The notes: generated by a model not told the origin, from the letters alone. A DNA stretch of 60,000 nucleotides from Diphasiastrum complanatum (GCA_029204225.1 CM055094.1:32167841-32227840), one strand, 5' to 3'. Positions 1 to 11,484 are shown, counted from the stretch's first letter. A program made the numbers and translations.

Positions 1-9
1 AAGTGATTT

Positions 10-415
10 TGTTAAAAATGCAGCAAAATAACTCCAATAGATAGCACCTAATTAAAATCCAATCAAATTCCTATAGCTAGAATACATTGATTTCTAGCTT
101 ATCTTGGCTTGAACTCCATAAATTGGCTCCAAAATCATGCAAAGAGGCTCACACGTGTGAAAGTATGGCCTGACGTTGCCTGTGTACTATACCAGTACCT
201 TCAAACTATTCTAATCATTCCAAAAACCAAACAAATGATAGACCAAAACTATTCATGAAGGAAGATCTCAATTTTACTCATAATTGGATGGGAAATCCAT
301 CACATATTTATACATAATTGCCTCAGATCTGAAAATTTCGGACTTTCTTTGATCCATCCAAGACCTAATCCTAATTTTTAATCTATTAGGTCTTAAGATC
401 CACCCTAATTGGAAT
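10..415 (-). repeat. Partial LTR, copia family B, reversed
   Basis: Read on the minus strand this matches the 3' part of the LTR that ends at 42353, including the stretch around CCAATTAGGGTGG and the terminal TTTTTAACA. The LTR end is therefore at base 10 on this strand. Together with the family B LTR start at 2959 (TGTTAAAA) the family has TGTTAAAA/TTTTAACA terminal inverted repeats. Only about 400 bp remain; it joins directly to an unrelated copia fragment near 420, so this is a truncated copy. It also carries the TCACACGTGTGA palindrome seen in other LTRs here. Confidence 0.7.
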
Positions 416-437
416 ATGGAATTGTTGACTATGATCT

Positions 438-1599
438 ATGGCAATTGGACATAGTACAAATGCATTCTTGAATGGGGACCTTGAAGAAGAGGTGTTTATG
501 GAGCAACTCGAGTGCTGCATTTCACATGGCAAGCCAAATCATGTTTGTTTCTTACAAAAGAGTTTGTATGGTCTTAAGCAAGCACCAAGGAGTTGGTATG
601 CTAAGCTTAACTCTTTTCTACTTTCACAAAATTTCATGATGAGTGAATATGATCATTCATTTTACTATATATTTGTTGGAAATCATGTTACTATCCTTCT
701 AATCTATGGATGACGTCGTATTGAGTGGAGGCAACAAGCAAGATATTGATGCCAATCAAGTTTGCACTCAAAAAGGAGTTTGAGGTGCATGATCTTGGTC
801 TTTTACATTATATCTTGGGAATATAGGTATTTAGAACTTCTCAATTTACATTCATATATCAAGAGAAGTATGCTTAAGAGGTAATGAAAGATCCTTCAAG
901 GACATTACTCTCTATAGGAAGCTACTTGGTTCACTCATATATCTAACCATCACAAGACCTGATCTTAGCCAGTGCGTTGGTAGATTAAGCCAATTTATTC
1001 AAAATCCTAGTGTGGAGTATTGGTGGAAGCTAGGCAAGAGGGTATTGAGATACATCTTGGGAACAAGAGATTTTGGCATTGTTTAGGGAGGATCATCACC
1101 TAACTTGTTTGGATTTTTAGATTCGGACTTTGCTGGAGATCAAATGGGTAGAAAATCCATAAGTACACATGCTATTTTCATAGGTGATGGAGCTACCTCT
1201 TGGATGTCAAAGAAACAAGCTACTATCTCATTGCCATCTAGTGAGGCCGAGTACAAAGCTCTTACATCTTGCACAAAGGAGATGTTATGGATCAAGATGA
1301 TGGTAAGTGATCTTCACTTGCTGGATTATTCAGAGAGTCCAATCATCTTTTGTGACGAAATATCAGCCCAAATATTGGCAAGCAGTCCTATCTTTCATGC
1401 AAGGAGCAAGCACATTGAGGTGGCATATCATTTTGTGAGAGAACAAGTCATGGAAAGGAAGTGGAGCTTCAACATGTTTCTTCAAGGGAATGTGTGTCTG
1501 ATATCTTCACCAAAGCATTGGAAAAAGGCTTTTTTATGAAGCGTAGAACATCATTTAGTGTACTATCTAAATCTATGCTAAAACAAGTTGAAGAGGGAG
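438..1599 (+). pseudogene. Copia RT/RNase H remnant (family A')
   Basis: The 3' end of a Ty1/copia pol gene, closely related to the intact element at 35209-41069. Visible parts are the RT block NAFLNGDLEEE, the LYGLKQAPRSWYA motif, a frameshifted YVDD region near 710, and the RNase H segment from 1105 (SDFAGD, SSSEAEYKAL, HARSKHIEVAYHF). About 30 codons present in the intact relative are missing near 870, between the QEKYA and RGNERSF motifs, and a TAG lies at 1084. Gag, protease and integrase are absent. It ends in a polypurine tract (AAGAGGGAG) directly before an LTR at 1600. Non-functional; the identification is strong. Confidence 0.9.
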
Positions 1600-2244
1600 T
1601 GTGAAAATTGTCAACTAGTCTCGACATTTTATTTGGCATTTTTGGAGGCCAAAATGAAATCTCAACTTAGAGATAGTTTCATATTTGTCAATAAGGGCTA
1701 AATAGTGGTATTAATATATTTGGCAAGTAGATAAGTGGATGAGGTTGTGTTTGGACCCATTCTAATTGGCTAATTTTGGTGAATTGCATTTGGACTAGTA
1801 TTTCTAAATTTTTGGTTAAGTACCTAAAAGTTGGCATTTTAGGGCATACTTAGGGAAAGTGGCTAAATGACACTTAGGATGTTATAAATAGTTGTACCTA
1901 CATGGAGAACATATCATTGTATTCTCTTATGATGTGGAGAATTCATCTTTGTTGATTCTATGTCCATCTCTTATGGTTTTCTCATGATATCTTGAGTTTC
2001 TATGTGTTGATTTTCTTGTTGATCTAGCTTTCACACGTGTGGAGTACTGTATTGTACTATTGCTGTACCAACAGGGACAATGCTAAGTCAGATTTAAGTG
2101 GTTATGATCAGATCTTGATGCATTTCTAAGTTCTAGCATGCATAAAGTAGTGATTTCTATGTTGTTGATGAATCTAGATGTGTGATCCAAATTGGCTAAA
2201 GATAATTGATGAACTAATAGTGTTTTGATCTCTGATTTTTCACA
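1600..2244 (+). repeat. 3' LTR of copia family A'
   Basis: A 645-bp LTR starting TGTGAAAATTGTCAACTAGT directly after a polypurine tract and ending TTTTTCACA. It matches the LTR at 43443-44095 along its whole length and is a diverged relative of the 653-bp LTRs of the intact element A, sharing both ends. A TATAAATA box lies at 1883-1890 and the palindrome-like TTCACACGTGTG near 2031. Family B coding sequence starts immediately downstream, so this element probably inserted into a B element. Confidence 0.85.
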
Positions 2245-2958
2245 CATCTTTCATGCACATCACTCTTTATAGGCATATTATAAGATCCCTAATGTGGATC
2301 ACCATAACTAGGCCTGATCTATGCTTTAGTGTGTGTAGGCTAAGTCAATATATGCAAGATCCATTGATCATACATTTGAAAAGTGCAAAAAGGATCTTGA
2401 GATACCTCTCGGGCACTCTAGATCATGAAATTATCTATAGAGGGGATATTATTGATTTGCATGCCTTTAGTGAATCGGATTTTTTAGGTGATGAAAGAGA
2501 TATAAATTCCACAAGCGCCTATGCAACATTCATTTGTGTAGGAGTTGTTTCTTGGTTGTGAAAGAAACAAGAAACCATCTCACTTTCTTCTACCGAGGCC
2601 AAGTACAAAGCTCTCACTAACACTACAACGGAGATTCTTTGGATCAAAAGGCTACTTATGGAGCTGAAGGTCATGAGTTTAGATGATGTTCCAATCATTT
2701 ATAATGACAACATTTTAACCCAACATCTTGCAACCAATCCAATCTTCCATGCAAGATCAAAGCATATTGAGATCTCTCATCATTTTGTGAGAGAAAAGGT
2801 GCAATCAAAGGAGGTATCTTTGGAGCATGTGGCAAGTAGTGAATATGTTGTTGATATCCTCACTAAACCACTTCAAAGAGCTAAATTTGTGAAGTTAAGA
2901 TCAGACCTAGGGTTGATAAGCAAATCTATGTTATCTTCAAACTAGTTGTGAGGAGGAG
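2245..2958 (+). pseudogene. Copia RT/RNase H remnant (family B)
   Basis: The C-terminal part of a copia pol gene: TLYRHIIRSLMW, TRPDLCFSVCRLSQYM, RNase H residues including STEAKYKAL, HARSKHIEISHHFVREKV and DILTKPL. A TGA at 2559-2561 interrupts the frame between the C-terminal RT connection and the RNase H core. It ends just before a polypurine tract (GTGAGGAGGAG, 2948-2958) and an LTR start. The N-terminal side is cut by the A' LTR. The right end of the window (42723-43442) carries a B-family piece that stops at almost the same codon, also against an A' LTR. Confidence 0.88.
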
Positions 2959-3175
2959 TGTTAAAATCACACAAGCTAGTTTGTAATCTTCACTTGTAAA
3001 TTGCATTGAGGCCATGTTGTGTGATGTCACACATGCCAAAAGCATAGGATACTTTTTCTAATTCAAATACCTAATCTAGCTTTGCAATGGTACCTTTGGA
3101 ATGAGGCCAAAATGTGCATAGATCGCTAGAAAGATTCTAGGAGCTAAAAATAGCAATTTCTATATTGTTTTCAGT
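2959..3175 (+). repeat. 5' portion of family B 3' LTR
   Basis: It starts TGTTAAAATCACACAAGC right after the polypurine tract and matches 41705-41890 (TTGCATT-AGGCCATGTTGTG, GAATGAGGCCAAAATGTGCATAGAT). The match stops near 3175, so the LTR is truncated there. The 3176-3329 stretch that follows has no recognisable content. Confidence 0.75.
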
Positions 3176-3329
3176 GACTGGTTTAAAAAATTGGCCATCT
3201 ACAAGTGATTTGACCTAAAGTGAGTTTTAGATCACAATGATCCACCAATCTCTATAGTTGAAAATGCTTGATCTGAGTCAACAATGCCTCCAAATCCTCA
3301 TTTTTTTTTGGCACCCTCAAATCCACTTC

Positions 3330-4181
3330 TGTTGGTTGATTCTGTTGAATCCCCAAGATGCTCGGCCAGAGCTACCCAAGGGCACCTCTCACCTTAGACT
3401 GAGGAGGTCTCTGAGAAGACCAGATAAACAAAGATTGAGAGTCAAGAAGTACTAGTTAAACATGACAAATAGAAACTGTGTAAGCCTCATGGTGAATCCC
3501 GAAATATAGAATAACCATGTAGGAACTAGTATTTTTAGGCAAGTGTAATTAATGTAGTTAGACCCCTCTTAAAAAATTAGAGTGAGCCGCCTTTAGATGG
3601 TGACTTCTAGTGGAGGGGATTATTCCACTTGTAATTTGTGTAATGTGGAAATGCCACTAGGATGCCACCTAAGGAGCTCTCTTGCTTATTTAAGAGGCTT
3701 TCCCATTGTAGAATGGAGCTTTTGTATAGTGTATCTACTCCATGCTCAAATGAAAATAGCTGCCACGAGTTTGATGCATCTTTGAGCTCCTTGATCATTC
3801 TTGTTTCTTGAGTGATGCATTAATGACCTTGCCCTTCCATCCCTTTGTGTGTGGTTGTGGATTTAGTGGTGGATTAGTTTTATTTCTTGTTTGTGGAACT
3901 AGAGTGAATTAACTTTCTTGCTTTTGTGGATTAATGTAGGAATCAACATTGTGGTAATTTGTCTTTCCTGGGTTGTGGCTTAAATCTTGCAAATCCTAGG
4001 ATTGTAGAGTGGATTAGATTTCTTGCTTTCCTAGAGTGGATTGGTTTTCTTTTCTTGTTTGTGGATTAAAATAGGAATCAACATTCAAGTAAACTAAATA
4101 GGCTAGGTTTGTGGTGTAGCTCTTGCATATCTCCTTACATCCCTATTCTTGATGTTCTTAGGATGTCCAAGAATCAAAAGA
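3330..4181 (+). repeat. Partial LTR, family C
   Basis: It starts TGTTGGTTGATTCTG and matches the LTR beginning at 53595 through phrases such as CTCATGGTGAATCCCGAAA, CATGTAGGAACTAGTATTT, GATGCCACCTAAGGAGCTCT and GATGTCCAAGAATCAAAAGAC, where it stops. A further copy lies reversed at about 44130-45010. A CTTATTTAAGAGG motif near 3692 may be the TATA region. Truncated at its 3' end by the minisatellite that follows. Confidence 0.7.
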
Positions 4182-4194
4182 CGCACTGCCTCCC

Positions 4195-4605
4195 ATCTCA
4201 ACCAGAGTGATCTATCAGATCTCAACCGACGGCCTCATTCAGATCTCAACCGATGCACTGCCTCCCATCTCAACCGCAGTGATCTATCAGATCTCAACTG
4301 ACGGCCTCACTCAAATCTCAACCGATGGCCCTGTGTCAAATCTGAATTTACGGCCTCACTCACATCTCAACCGATGGCCCTGTGTCAAATCTCAACCGAC
4401 GGCCTTGTGTCAAATTTCAACTGACGGCCCGCTTCAAATCTCAACCGACAGCCTGCTTCAAATCTCAACCGACAGCCTGTTTCAAATCTCAAGTGACGGC
4501 CTGCTTCAAATCTCAACCGACGGCCTGCTTCCAATCTCAACCGACAGACTGTATCCAATCTTGACCGAAGGTTCTAGATCCAATCTCGACCAAAGGGGTC
4601 CCTCA
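4195..4605 (+). repeat. 24-bp minisatellite (ATCTCAACCGACGGCCT...)
   Basis: About 17 degenerate copies of a 24-bp unit, typical core ATCTCAACCGACGGCCT. Because 24 is divisible by three, all forward frames stay open and give 8-residue peptide repeats (QISTDGLL in one frame, KSQPTACF in another). I regard these ORFs as by-products of the repeat, not as a gene. Confidence 0.9.
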
Positions 4606-4649
4606 CCTTCTTAGCAGGACCACATCCACGCCAGACCATAGAACTTTCA

Positions 4650-5650
4650 AACAACGATCACAATTGACGAGTACAACAGACATCAGATACCACACCTTGC
4701 ATCGAAACCACATTTTGTTTGCATCCGACGTCGTCTATCTCCATTTGCATCTGATGCCCCCTGATTTTGTTTGCCTCCGATGCCTCTACACCTGTTTTCA
4801 TCAGACACCTAACTGCATCCACCTTGGAATGCAAACATGCTGCATTCATTAGCAGTCACAAACAGATCGCATTCAACCGTCGTGACTGCATCACCACTCC
4901 AACTAACCGCAATAAACCGCAACTGACCGCATACCATTACAGTAAACCACATTCCACCGCATCACACCCACAACAGTCCGCACTCGCCCCACCTTACGAC
5001 TGCCCTCCCACTGCATCACACCGCCACAGTCCGCACTCGCCCCATTATGACTACACTCCCACCGCATCTGCCTTTGAACCGCATTAAACCACATTCCGCC
5101 ACAAACTATCACCTTCCACCTACATTCACCCTTGAATTGCACTACAGCACTTTCCACCGCAAACTGACCGCAAACAGAACACCCTCTAACTAAATCCGCC
5201 TTGAACTGCAAAAGACCACATTCAATCGCACATAGAACATCTTCCACCTCCATTCGCATTCAACCGCAAACATCACCTTACGACTACCATCGCCCCACAT
5301 TATGACTGCACTCCCACCGAATAACACCCACAACAGACTGGCCATCGCAACTAACCACAAACAACCGCATCCTAGCAGCCGCAGACCATTCTTGAATCGT
5401 CGTGACCGCCTTGAGCCGTAGCGACCGCAAATAACCGCACCCCAACTGCCCCCGCCCTTGAACCGTAGTGATCGCTTTGAGTCATAGCAACCACTGTAGA
5501 CTGCACAATCAAACCACCTCAGCCCTTCAACCGTAACCCCGCATTCAACCGCAAACATCACCTTACGACCACACTCGCACCGAATCACACCCACAATAGA
5601 CCGCACCCCAACACAAACAAATCACATTTAGACCCGTAGCGACCGCATCC
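4650..5650 (+). repeat. Degenerate CCGCA-rich low-complexity tract
   Basis: About 1 kb dense in CCGCA/ACCGCA pentamers and hexamers, rich in A and C and poor in G on this strand. Longer phrases recur imperfectly, for example CAACCGCAAACATCACCTTA near 5260 and 5540 and a CGCACTCGCCCCA-type phrase near 4978 and 5033. ORFs on both strands here are composition artefacts. Confidence 0.75.
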
Positions 5651-6420
5651 CACCATTTTTTGATATACTTTTTTTAAGTCGTCTACATAATTTTCGATTT
5701 ACTTTTTTCAAGTCACCAGCACAGATTTTCGATACATTTTTTTCGAGTCACTAAATTTTTTTTTTGTGCCATTATTTTAGACACATTTTTTTTGAAGCAC
5801 TGAATTTTTTTTCGAGCCATTTTTTTCGAGTCACTTAAAAAAAAAAATTTGGAACCATTATTTCTTGATACATTTTTTTCAAGTCACGAATTTTTTTTTT
5901 TCGAGCCATCATTTTCAATACATTTTTCGAGTCACCAAATTTTTTTTTGAGCCATTATTTTTTGATGTATTTTTTTCGAGCCTTCTATTTTTTCGATACA
6001 TTTTTTTTGATTTACCAGCACAGATTTTTGATACACTTTTTTCGAGTCACCTACATAATTTTCGATACATTTTTTTCAATTCAACAGCATAATTTTTCGA
6101 TACAATTTTTTTGAGCTTTCTATTTTTCGAGTCATCTGTTTTTCGAGTCCTCTAATTCTTTGACACAATTTTCTTGAGTCATCTGTTTTTTGAGTCCTAT
6201 ATTTCCACGATACAATTTTTTCGAGCCTTCAATTTTTCGAGTCATCTGTTTTTTTTAGTCCTCTGTTTTTTTGATACTTTATTTTTCGACGTCATTTTTT
6301 TTCTGATCCAAACAAATTTTTGACCCCATACAAAAAAAAAAATCTAAAAAAACACCAAAAATCCAAAAACACCAAAAACCCTAAAAAATCCAAAAACACC
6401 AAAAACACATGCCCAACACA
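5650..6420 (+). repeat. T-rich TTTTTCGA array followed by an A-rich tract
   Basis: From 5650 to about 6310 the sequence repeats short T runs followed by CGA, alternating TTTTTTCGAGTCAC and TTTTTCGATACA forms. From about 6320 to 6420 it switches to A-rich AAAAACACC phrases. The next recognisable coding sequence is the gypsy gag remnant. Confidence 0.75.
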
Positions 6421-6720
6421 AAAACACCACGATAGTACCCAATGGACTAGCATATAGATCCTCAAATCCCAGACGATTATCTATACGAGGTAAGGTCCCA
6501 TGTAGCTGAACAAATCAGACATCATAGGTTCTACCGACTGCGGGCCCAACTCCAAGAGCCATCCACAAACCCATTCAAAGAACAAGAACCTGATAGAGCT
6601 GAGTCCTCACGACCACGACCCCATTTTTATGGTGCTAAACCATCCCAGGTCAGAACCAACCTTAATGGTGTTTCTGTCACTAACAGAGCTCAACTTGAGA
6701 GACGTACACCCAAGCTAGAT

Positions 6721-7784
6721 CTACAAAAGTTTGACAATAGTTCGGACCCTCAAAGATTTTGGAAATCTTTGAGAATGCATGTGATGTATATGGCAAGACA
6801 TCTCCCGTTGTTATGGTCCAACTATTTTCGATGACCATGATCGCTAAAGCACGTGATTGATTTTTCAACCTTGATCGTGAAGATAAGACAAACTGGTCAA
6901 TTCTAAAAGAGTCCTTTATCAAGCGTTTTAAGCCCTTTTGCTTGATCGAGAGCCCTTTTGTCAAATTGAGTAATATCAAGATGGCAAAAGACGAACGTGT
7001 ACAAGACTATATCGAGCGTTTCAAACGCCTCAAAAGTCAAGTACAAAAACAGCCTACCGAACAGATGCTCATCATCTGGTTTTTAGTCGGCCTTCCAAGA
7101 TGGATTAGAAGTGAGCTTAAATCCAATGATGAATATATGAGCCTAAAGTTAGCTATGTCTGATGCCATCAAAGAAGAGGACGAGGGATCAGATGTTGATG
7201 AATCCAGGGAAAGAAGAGCACCACTTGCTCCTGTCCATGAGTCAAAGCCGATCGAAGACACTCGAGATCAGAAATCCCAGTTGGAGTTGCTTAATAAGCA
7301 ACGTCAACTACAGATGGAGAAACTCACCAATGAGTTTCAAGCTACCCTGAAGTCTATCCAAAGCAGTATGCCTGGTCAGCCAAACCCTGGACAGGTACCT
7401 TATAGACGAAAACCAATATGGTGCCCACATTGCGGGGCTATGCATCCTACTAATGCTTGTCTTTCATATCAGCTTCTCCACGCACATACAGTCCAACAGT
7501 ACGAAGAACAACCATCACAGTCTAGACATTCCTTGTCTTATCCCGAATATCCATCTGAAAGTCCAGAACCATTAGCCATACAAGATGGCTATGCCATTAT
7601 ACAAGGTCCATTGAACAACAGATGTTTCATCTGTGGTGACACTGGCCACTTCATGGTTGATTGTCCAGTCAAGACCAGGTACCACGCTGAATGTCCCGAC
7701 TGTGTTAGAAAACACAGTTTCAAAGACTGTCCAAAACAACCCAACAAGATCCTACCTGTCCGACACGTTGATTATGACTCCTGA
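6721..7784 (+). pseudogene. Ty3/gypsy gag with three zinc knuckles
   Basis: A retrotransposon gag protein of the Retrotrans_gag type. It begins near LQKFDNSSDPQRFW (6721), needs one frame change near 6770, passes a TGA where a Trp is expected (after AKARD, about 6859), and continues as a clean frame 6942-7784. A capsid-like helical region (KDERVQDYIERFKRL) is followed by a Gln-rich probable coiled coil and three Cys/His knuckles: CPHCGAMHPTNAC, CFICGDTGHFMVDC and CPDCVRKHSFKDC. Only the middle one has classic CX2CX4HX4C spacing; the others are CX2CX3HX4C. No protease or RT follows. A second copy of part of this gag is at 26650-27028. Confidence 0.75.
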
Positions 7785-8475
7785 TAGGATCCTCACGACA
7801 ATGCAACATGAGCACCATAGCACTCAATAGCTCAACCTGCTGCTCAATCGAGAAGTTTCTTGCAAACTTCAACATTACCGCACAATACACCAGTTCCATA
7901 ATGCAAAAAGACACTAATATGAAATGAGTCATTGTCGAAAGAAAGTGAAACGGATATTCCGTCATCTGTTACAATGTCCAACCAAGAGCAATCTCCACAG
8001 GGAATTGACAATTTTTCTCCCCTTCTACAACCTCAAATCTATTTGTCTTTCCACATGCAATAAGATTTCCAATGTCCAATACACAATATATCTAGGATTC
8101 TCTTGTTCAGAGAGGTCCTCTAAACATAGTACCTCAACCATACCTGCATCTCAAACTATATCTTCCAACTTCTGCTATCAATGATAGTAGATTTTAGTGT
8201 CACCAACCCTGCCTTGTTTTGACAAGGGCATGTCAGAGTAAGTCACCTTACTCTACAGAACAAATGACATATTGCAACTACCAAAGTAAATAATCAATGT
8301 TGATGAATGCAAGTTTTGTTCGACAATTGCTCTACAGTTCTCACTCTCTGTACAGTTTGTTTATTTCCTTGTTGCTCTTCATTCCTAATGTGTGATTGAT
8401 TTTTGCATGAGAAATACCTACTGCACGAGAGTCTTCCGTAGAGCATCTCGAGAACACATTTTCATTCTACTGTGT
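7785..8475. other. No gene seen; short dispersed repeat at its end
   Basis: Nothing coding is supported from 7785 to 8330. The segment 8345-8475 (ending CATCTCGAGAACACATTTTC) matches 52580-52715 in the same orientation, so a dispersed repeat of unknown class ends here. Confidence 0.5.
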
Positions 8476-10160
8476 AAAGACACGGAAAAATCTGCAGAAC
8501 TGGATAAACAATGGATGAAGATTAAAACCGATTAGTCGATTAGTAAGAAGGAGAATAATCCAACATAGTGGACGTAAAGTTCTATTGGAAGTCAGTCCCC
8601 AGTTGTGGGAGTAAAGAAATCCCTCCTTGTCTACTTTACCCTCTCCATGGTAGCAATTTAGAGGGTAATATTACTTATGTGCACGAGAGCAAGAGCATAA
8701 TCAGAGGAGAGAAAGTACAATTGCAGAGAAGCAATATGTATGGAGTAGTATCACTTTTGTGTGTGGGCAGTAGAGTGGGGTACCAAGCAGGTTAACGGTA
8801 GTTGCACAACAGCGATATCAAGAAAGAAACAAAAAAAAAGAGTTGAAATGGCCTCGGGAATCTTCCTTATGTACCCTCATTGCTTGCACACGTGGGTCAA
8901 CGGTCTCGTTTGAAAGTATGGACCAACTGCGACACAACACGTGTTCTAGACATACATGTGTCTTATATGAACAAATAACGTGTAATTATAGTCTCTGGCA
9001 CATCCGAAATCCTCAACGCATGAGACTAGTCATTCCACATCACTGTTCTCCATACATATCGATTCTGTGCACGCTACGACTCACGTCCTTTTGACCAACG
9101 CCCCTATCGCACACAAAATCAATAATACATTTTTTAAATCAACAATTGCTTTTGGCTTCTGATCTGACAGGGAAAGCTCCTTGTCAACATTTCTTTTTGA
9201 ATTTGGAATAACCGAGAAATGATCCATTTTTTTCTTACAAGGATGAAAAAAACTATTATTTATGTGCAACTATTAGGCTTGAAAAACTACTCAAATTTTA
9301 TAAACACAACAAAAATTTGTCGCAAGGCTACAAAGTCATTCATGCAATTAAAAATGCTAGAGTTGATATAATGCATGTGAGACTACAAAAAGGATCCGAT
9401 GTTACAAGGCTCTCTAGGAAGATGAACTTTGTTATTAGATGGTTTGAATGCTAGTCAAAGCACTTTATAGATGTCCATAGAGAGAAATTGTCAAAGTATT
9501 CCACCTTCCAAGCAATCTTACGAGACAATTTTTTTTTTTTTGTAGGAGTCCTCCAAGGCAAATAATGTGGCATATTCAAGCTATTCATATTTTCTTGGGA
9601 TTTGGAGTAGAGATTTTGGGTTTGTGCATGAATAGTAGTATGTTTCACTTGTGAACTTTTGAAATCTATTAAACAACGTCTAATTCTCGCCCCTTTGGCT
9701 TGCGAGTACATTTCCTTCTATGGGTGTCTGACATTATATTTTCAATCGATCTAATACTTTTGTCGACTCGGCCATTCTTTTTCTCCCTTCGCCGTAAAAT
9801 ATGGTTATGAGGTGTTTAAAGATTTCCAAAATTTTTACACCTAGCAAGAGATGGAAAAAACAACTTTTACCTTTTTTTTCAAAAATTCTATTGCATTTGT
9901 TTTCTTCAAATTCAACAAGCAAACCTTCGAACAAAGTACAATACTTGTGCTTGCTCATGGTTGCAACCCAAAGTTGAAACAACACCAAGAAGTGTCCTCT
10001 GCCACCAATTTCTTAACAATTTATGTGGACTTGACTTTGTGGGTGGAAAGAACGTTGATGATCCTTAGGTTTAGGGATTAGGGTAATTTTCCCAAGGTGT
10101 ATTCATGGGTGGATATGGGGTTTTTTTTGCCCAAATGAGTTGCACGTTATGTAATATATA
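8476..10160 (+). repeat. Dispersed repeat, copy 1 of an inverted pair
   Basis: Nearly all of this matches the reverse complement of 46096-48475: the ends (TGTGTAAAGACACGGAAAAA on the left, GAGTTGCACGTTATGTAATA on the right) and interior blocks around 8845-8960, 9040-9260 and 9690-9830. The right-hand copy carries extra sequence, including a gypsy integrase scrap. No terminal repeats or TSD are obvious, so the element class is unknown. Confidence 0.75.
8568..8795 (+). other. Small ORF shared by both repeat copies, start codon lost
   Basis: A 75-codon frame beginning at a GTG (VDVKFYWKSVPSCGSKE...). The copy at 48140-48370 has the same protein with only two or so changes and begins with ATG; here the corresponding codon reads ATA. 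No family recognised. The similarity may simply reflect a recent duplication of non-coding DNA. Confidence 0.3.
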
Positions 10161-10351
10161 GGACTTATACATGCATACCTGCACTCTTCATTTTTTCAGA
10201 AGTACAAATTTATATTCTTCTTCTTCTTGTTTGTCTTTTCGAAAAAGAAGCAAGCTTTCGAAGCAGAATACTTATGCTTCCAACCCATAACTGAAGTACG
10301 AGATAGAAAGCAAAACAATCAATCTTTTCTTAAATAATTCGATGGAAAAGC

Positions 10352-11377
10352 TCACGAGCTCCGAAATAGATCAGCAGCAGCAGATATCGTCGGCTGGCTC
10401 GGTTTCATCGCCTGCCTGCGCCTCGCCAGTTGCGGAACATCACTGTATTCAGTTTTATGCTCTTTTTTTCTGCTGCTTGAGAAGTGCTCATAGTGGACAG
10501 ATATGGCTGCAGGATCTTTCTTTCCTTCTGATGAGTTCTCCGATAAGACATGTTTTCCATTTAGGTGAGCTTGTGCTTGTATCTGGGCTCCGAAACAATG
10601 GCCATCTGTGCTCCCGACGGTGGGGGTTGTTCTATTGGTTGAGGAAGTTTTGCAGCAGTCTGAAACATCCTTGGCATTATAATTTTGGGTAGCTTTATTT
10701 CGGATCGGCCTTGGAGTCACAATGACTAGAACAGTTGTATCTATTTTGTCGGCAGCTCCTTGCGCGTCCTCTAAAATAGTAGAAGCTTCAACTTTTTCCT
10801 TGGCTTGTGCCACAATTAGACCTCTTGCTGTTTGCTTGGTGACGATCCGACTAAGAAAGTGGACAAAATCTTTGTGTAATTTGTCCTCAGATTGGTATTG
10901 TATCTTTCCACCAGACGAAAGAGGGAAAGTAGCCACAGAATTGTCCATTTTACTTTCACTTATGTTATTGTATTCCTCTCGACTGACAACCTGGAAATAA
11001 ACCTTTGTTTTAGCAACGTTCTCTTCTCCATCATTAGAAGAACTATTGGTAAAAATTCTCTCAAACCATGAGCTTATGTTTTCCTCAACTGCAGCCACTG
11101 GAACAGCAGCTTCACTCGATTGATAAACCTTGATGCAACATTCTGAAGACTTAAGAATCAGCTGAAACGCCTCCTCTAATGAGTATTTCTTCTGCCCGAC
11201 TTGAGCAGACTCTCCAAAAGAAGCTTTTGCCATCCCTGGATACGTTCTCGTTCTGCCAGCTACAAGGTTTGTTGATGAGTAACGTCCAAATCGGTTAGCA
11301 AAGGAACACCGCCCACAAACGGCCTTGCCTTCCATACTGGCCGAGCATAGCTCACATGCAGATACTCGTTGAGCCAT
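10352..11377 (-). CDS. Hypothetical protein with N-terminal CX2C..CX2C pair
   Basis: A 341-codon frame I do not recognise. I start it at MAQRVSAC (11377) because the longer frame to 11467 only translates a dinucleotide repeat (IYIYIY/THTHTH). Near the N terminus lies CELCSASMEGKAVCGRC, a CX2C-X9-CX2C arrangement that could bind zinc. The rest is hydrophilic, with KYSLEEAFQLILKSSECCIKVY near residue 60 looking like an amphipathic helix, and no transmembrane segment or transposon motif. An uninterrupted frame of this length in AT-rich DNA, with ordinary amino acid use, suggests a real exon or gene; upstream exons are possible. The presumed 5' leader carries a compound CA/TA/CT microsatellite. 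Confidence 0.5.
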   Translation of the reverse strand: MAQRVSACELCSASMEGKAVCGRCSFANRFGRYSSTNLVAGRTRTYPGMAKASFGESAQVGQKKYSLEEAFQLILKSSECCIKVYQSSEAAVPVAAVEENISSWFERIFTNSSSNDGEENVAKTKVYFQVVSREEYNNISESKMDNSVATFPLSSGGKIQYQSEDKLHKDFVHFLSRIVTKQTARGLIVAQAKEKVEASTILEDAQGAADKIDTTVLVIVTPRPIRNKATQNYNAKDVSDCCKTSSTNRTTPTVGSTDGHCFGAQIQAQAHLNGKHVLSENSSEGKKDPAAISVHYEHFSSSRKKEHKTEYSDVPQLARRRQAMKPSQPTISAAADLFRSS

Positions 11378-11410
11378 CAGCCCTCGCCTCTGCTGTACCA
11401 ACGATAACAA

Positions 11411-11484
11411 TGTGTGTGTGTGTGTGTGTGTATATACATATATATATATATATATACACACATACACATATAGAGAGAGAGAAC

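Noticed and set aside
4207-4614. 135-codon ORF with an eight-residue repeat (QISTDGLL)
   Set aside because: It only translates the 24-bp minisatellite; the other forward frames are open too, as expected when the period is a multiple of three.
4903-5606. Minus-strand ORFs of 118 and 138 codons
   Set aside because: They lie in the CCGCA-rich tract, have biased Trp/Val/Gly composition and no protein motif; stop codons are simply rare in this composition.
11378-11467. N-terminal extension of the 341-codon gene (IYIYIY/THTHTH)
   Set aside because: It is pure dinucleotide repeat translated, so the internal Met at 11377 is the better start.
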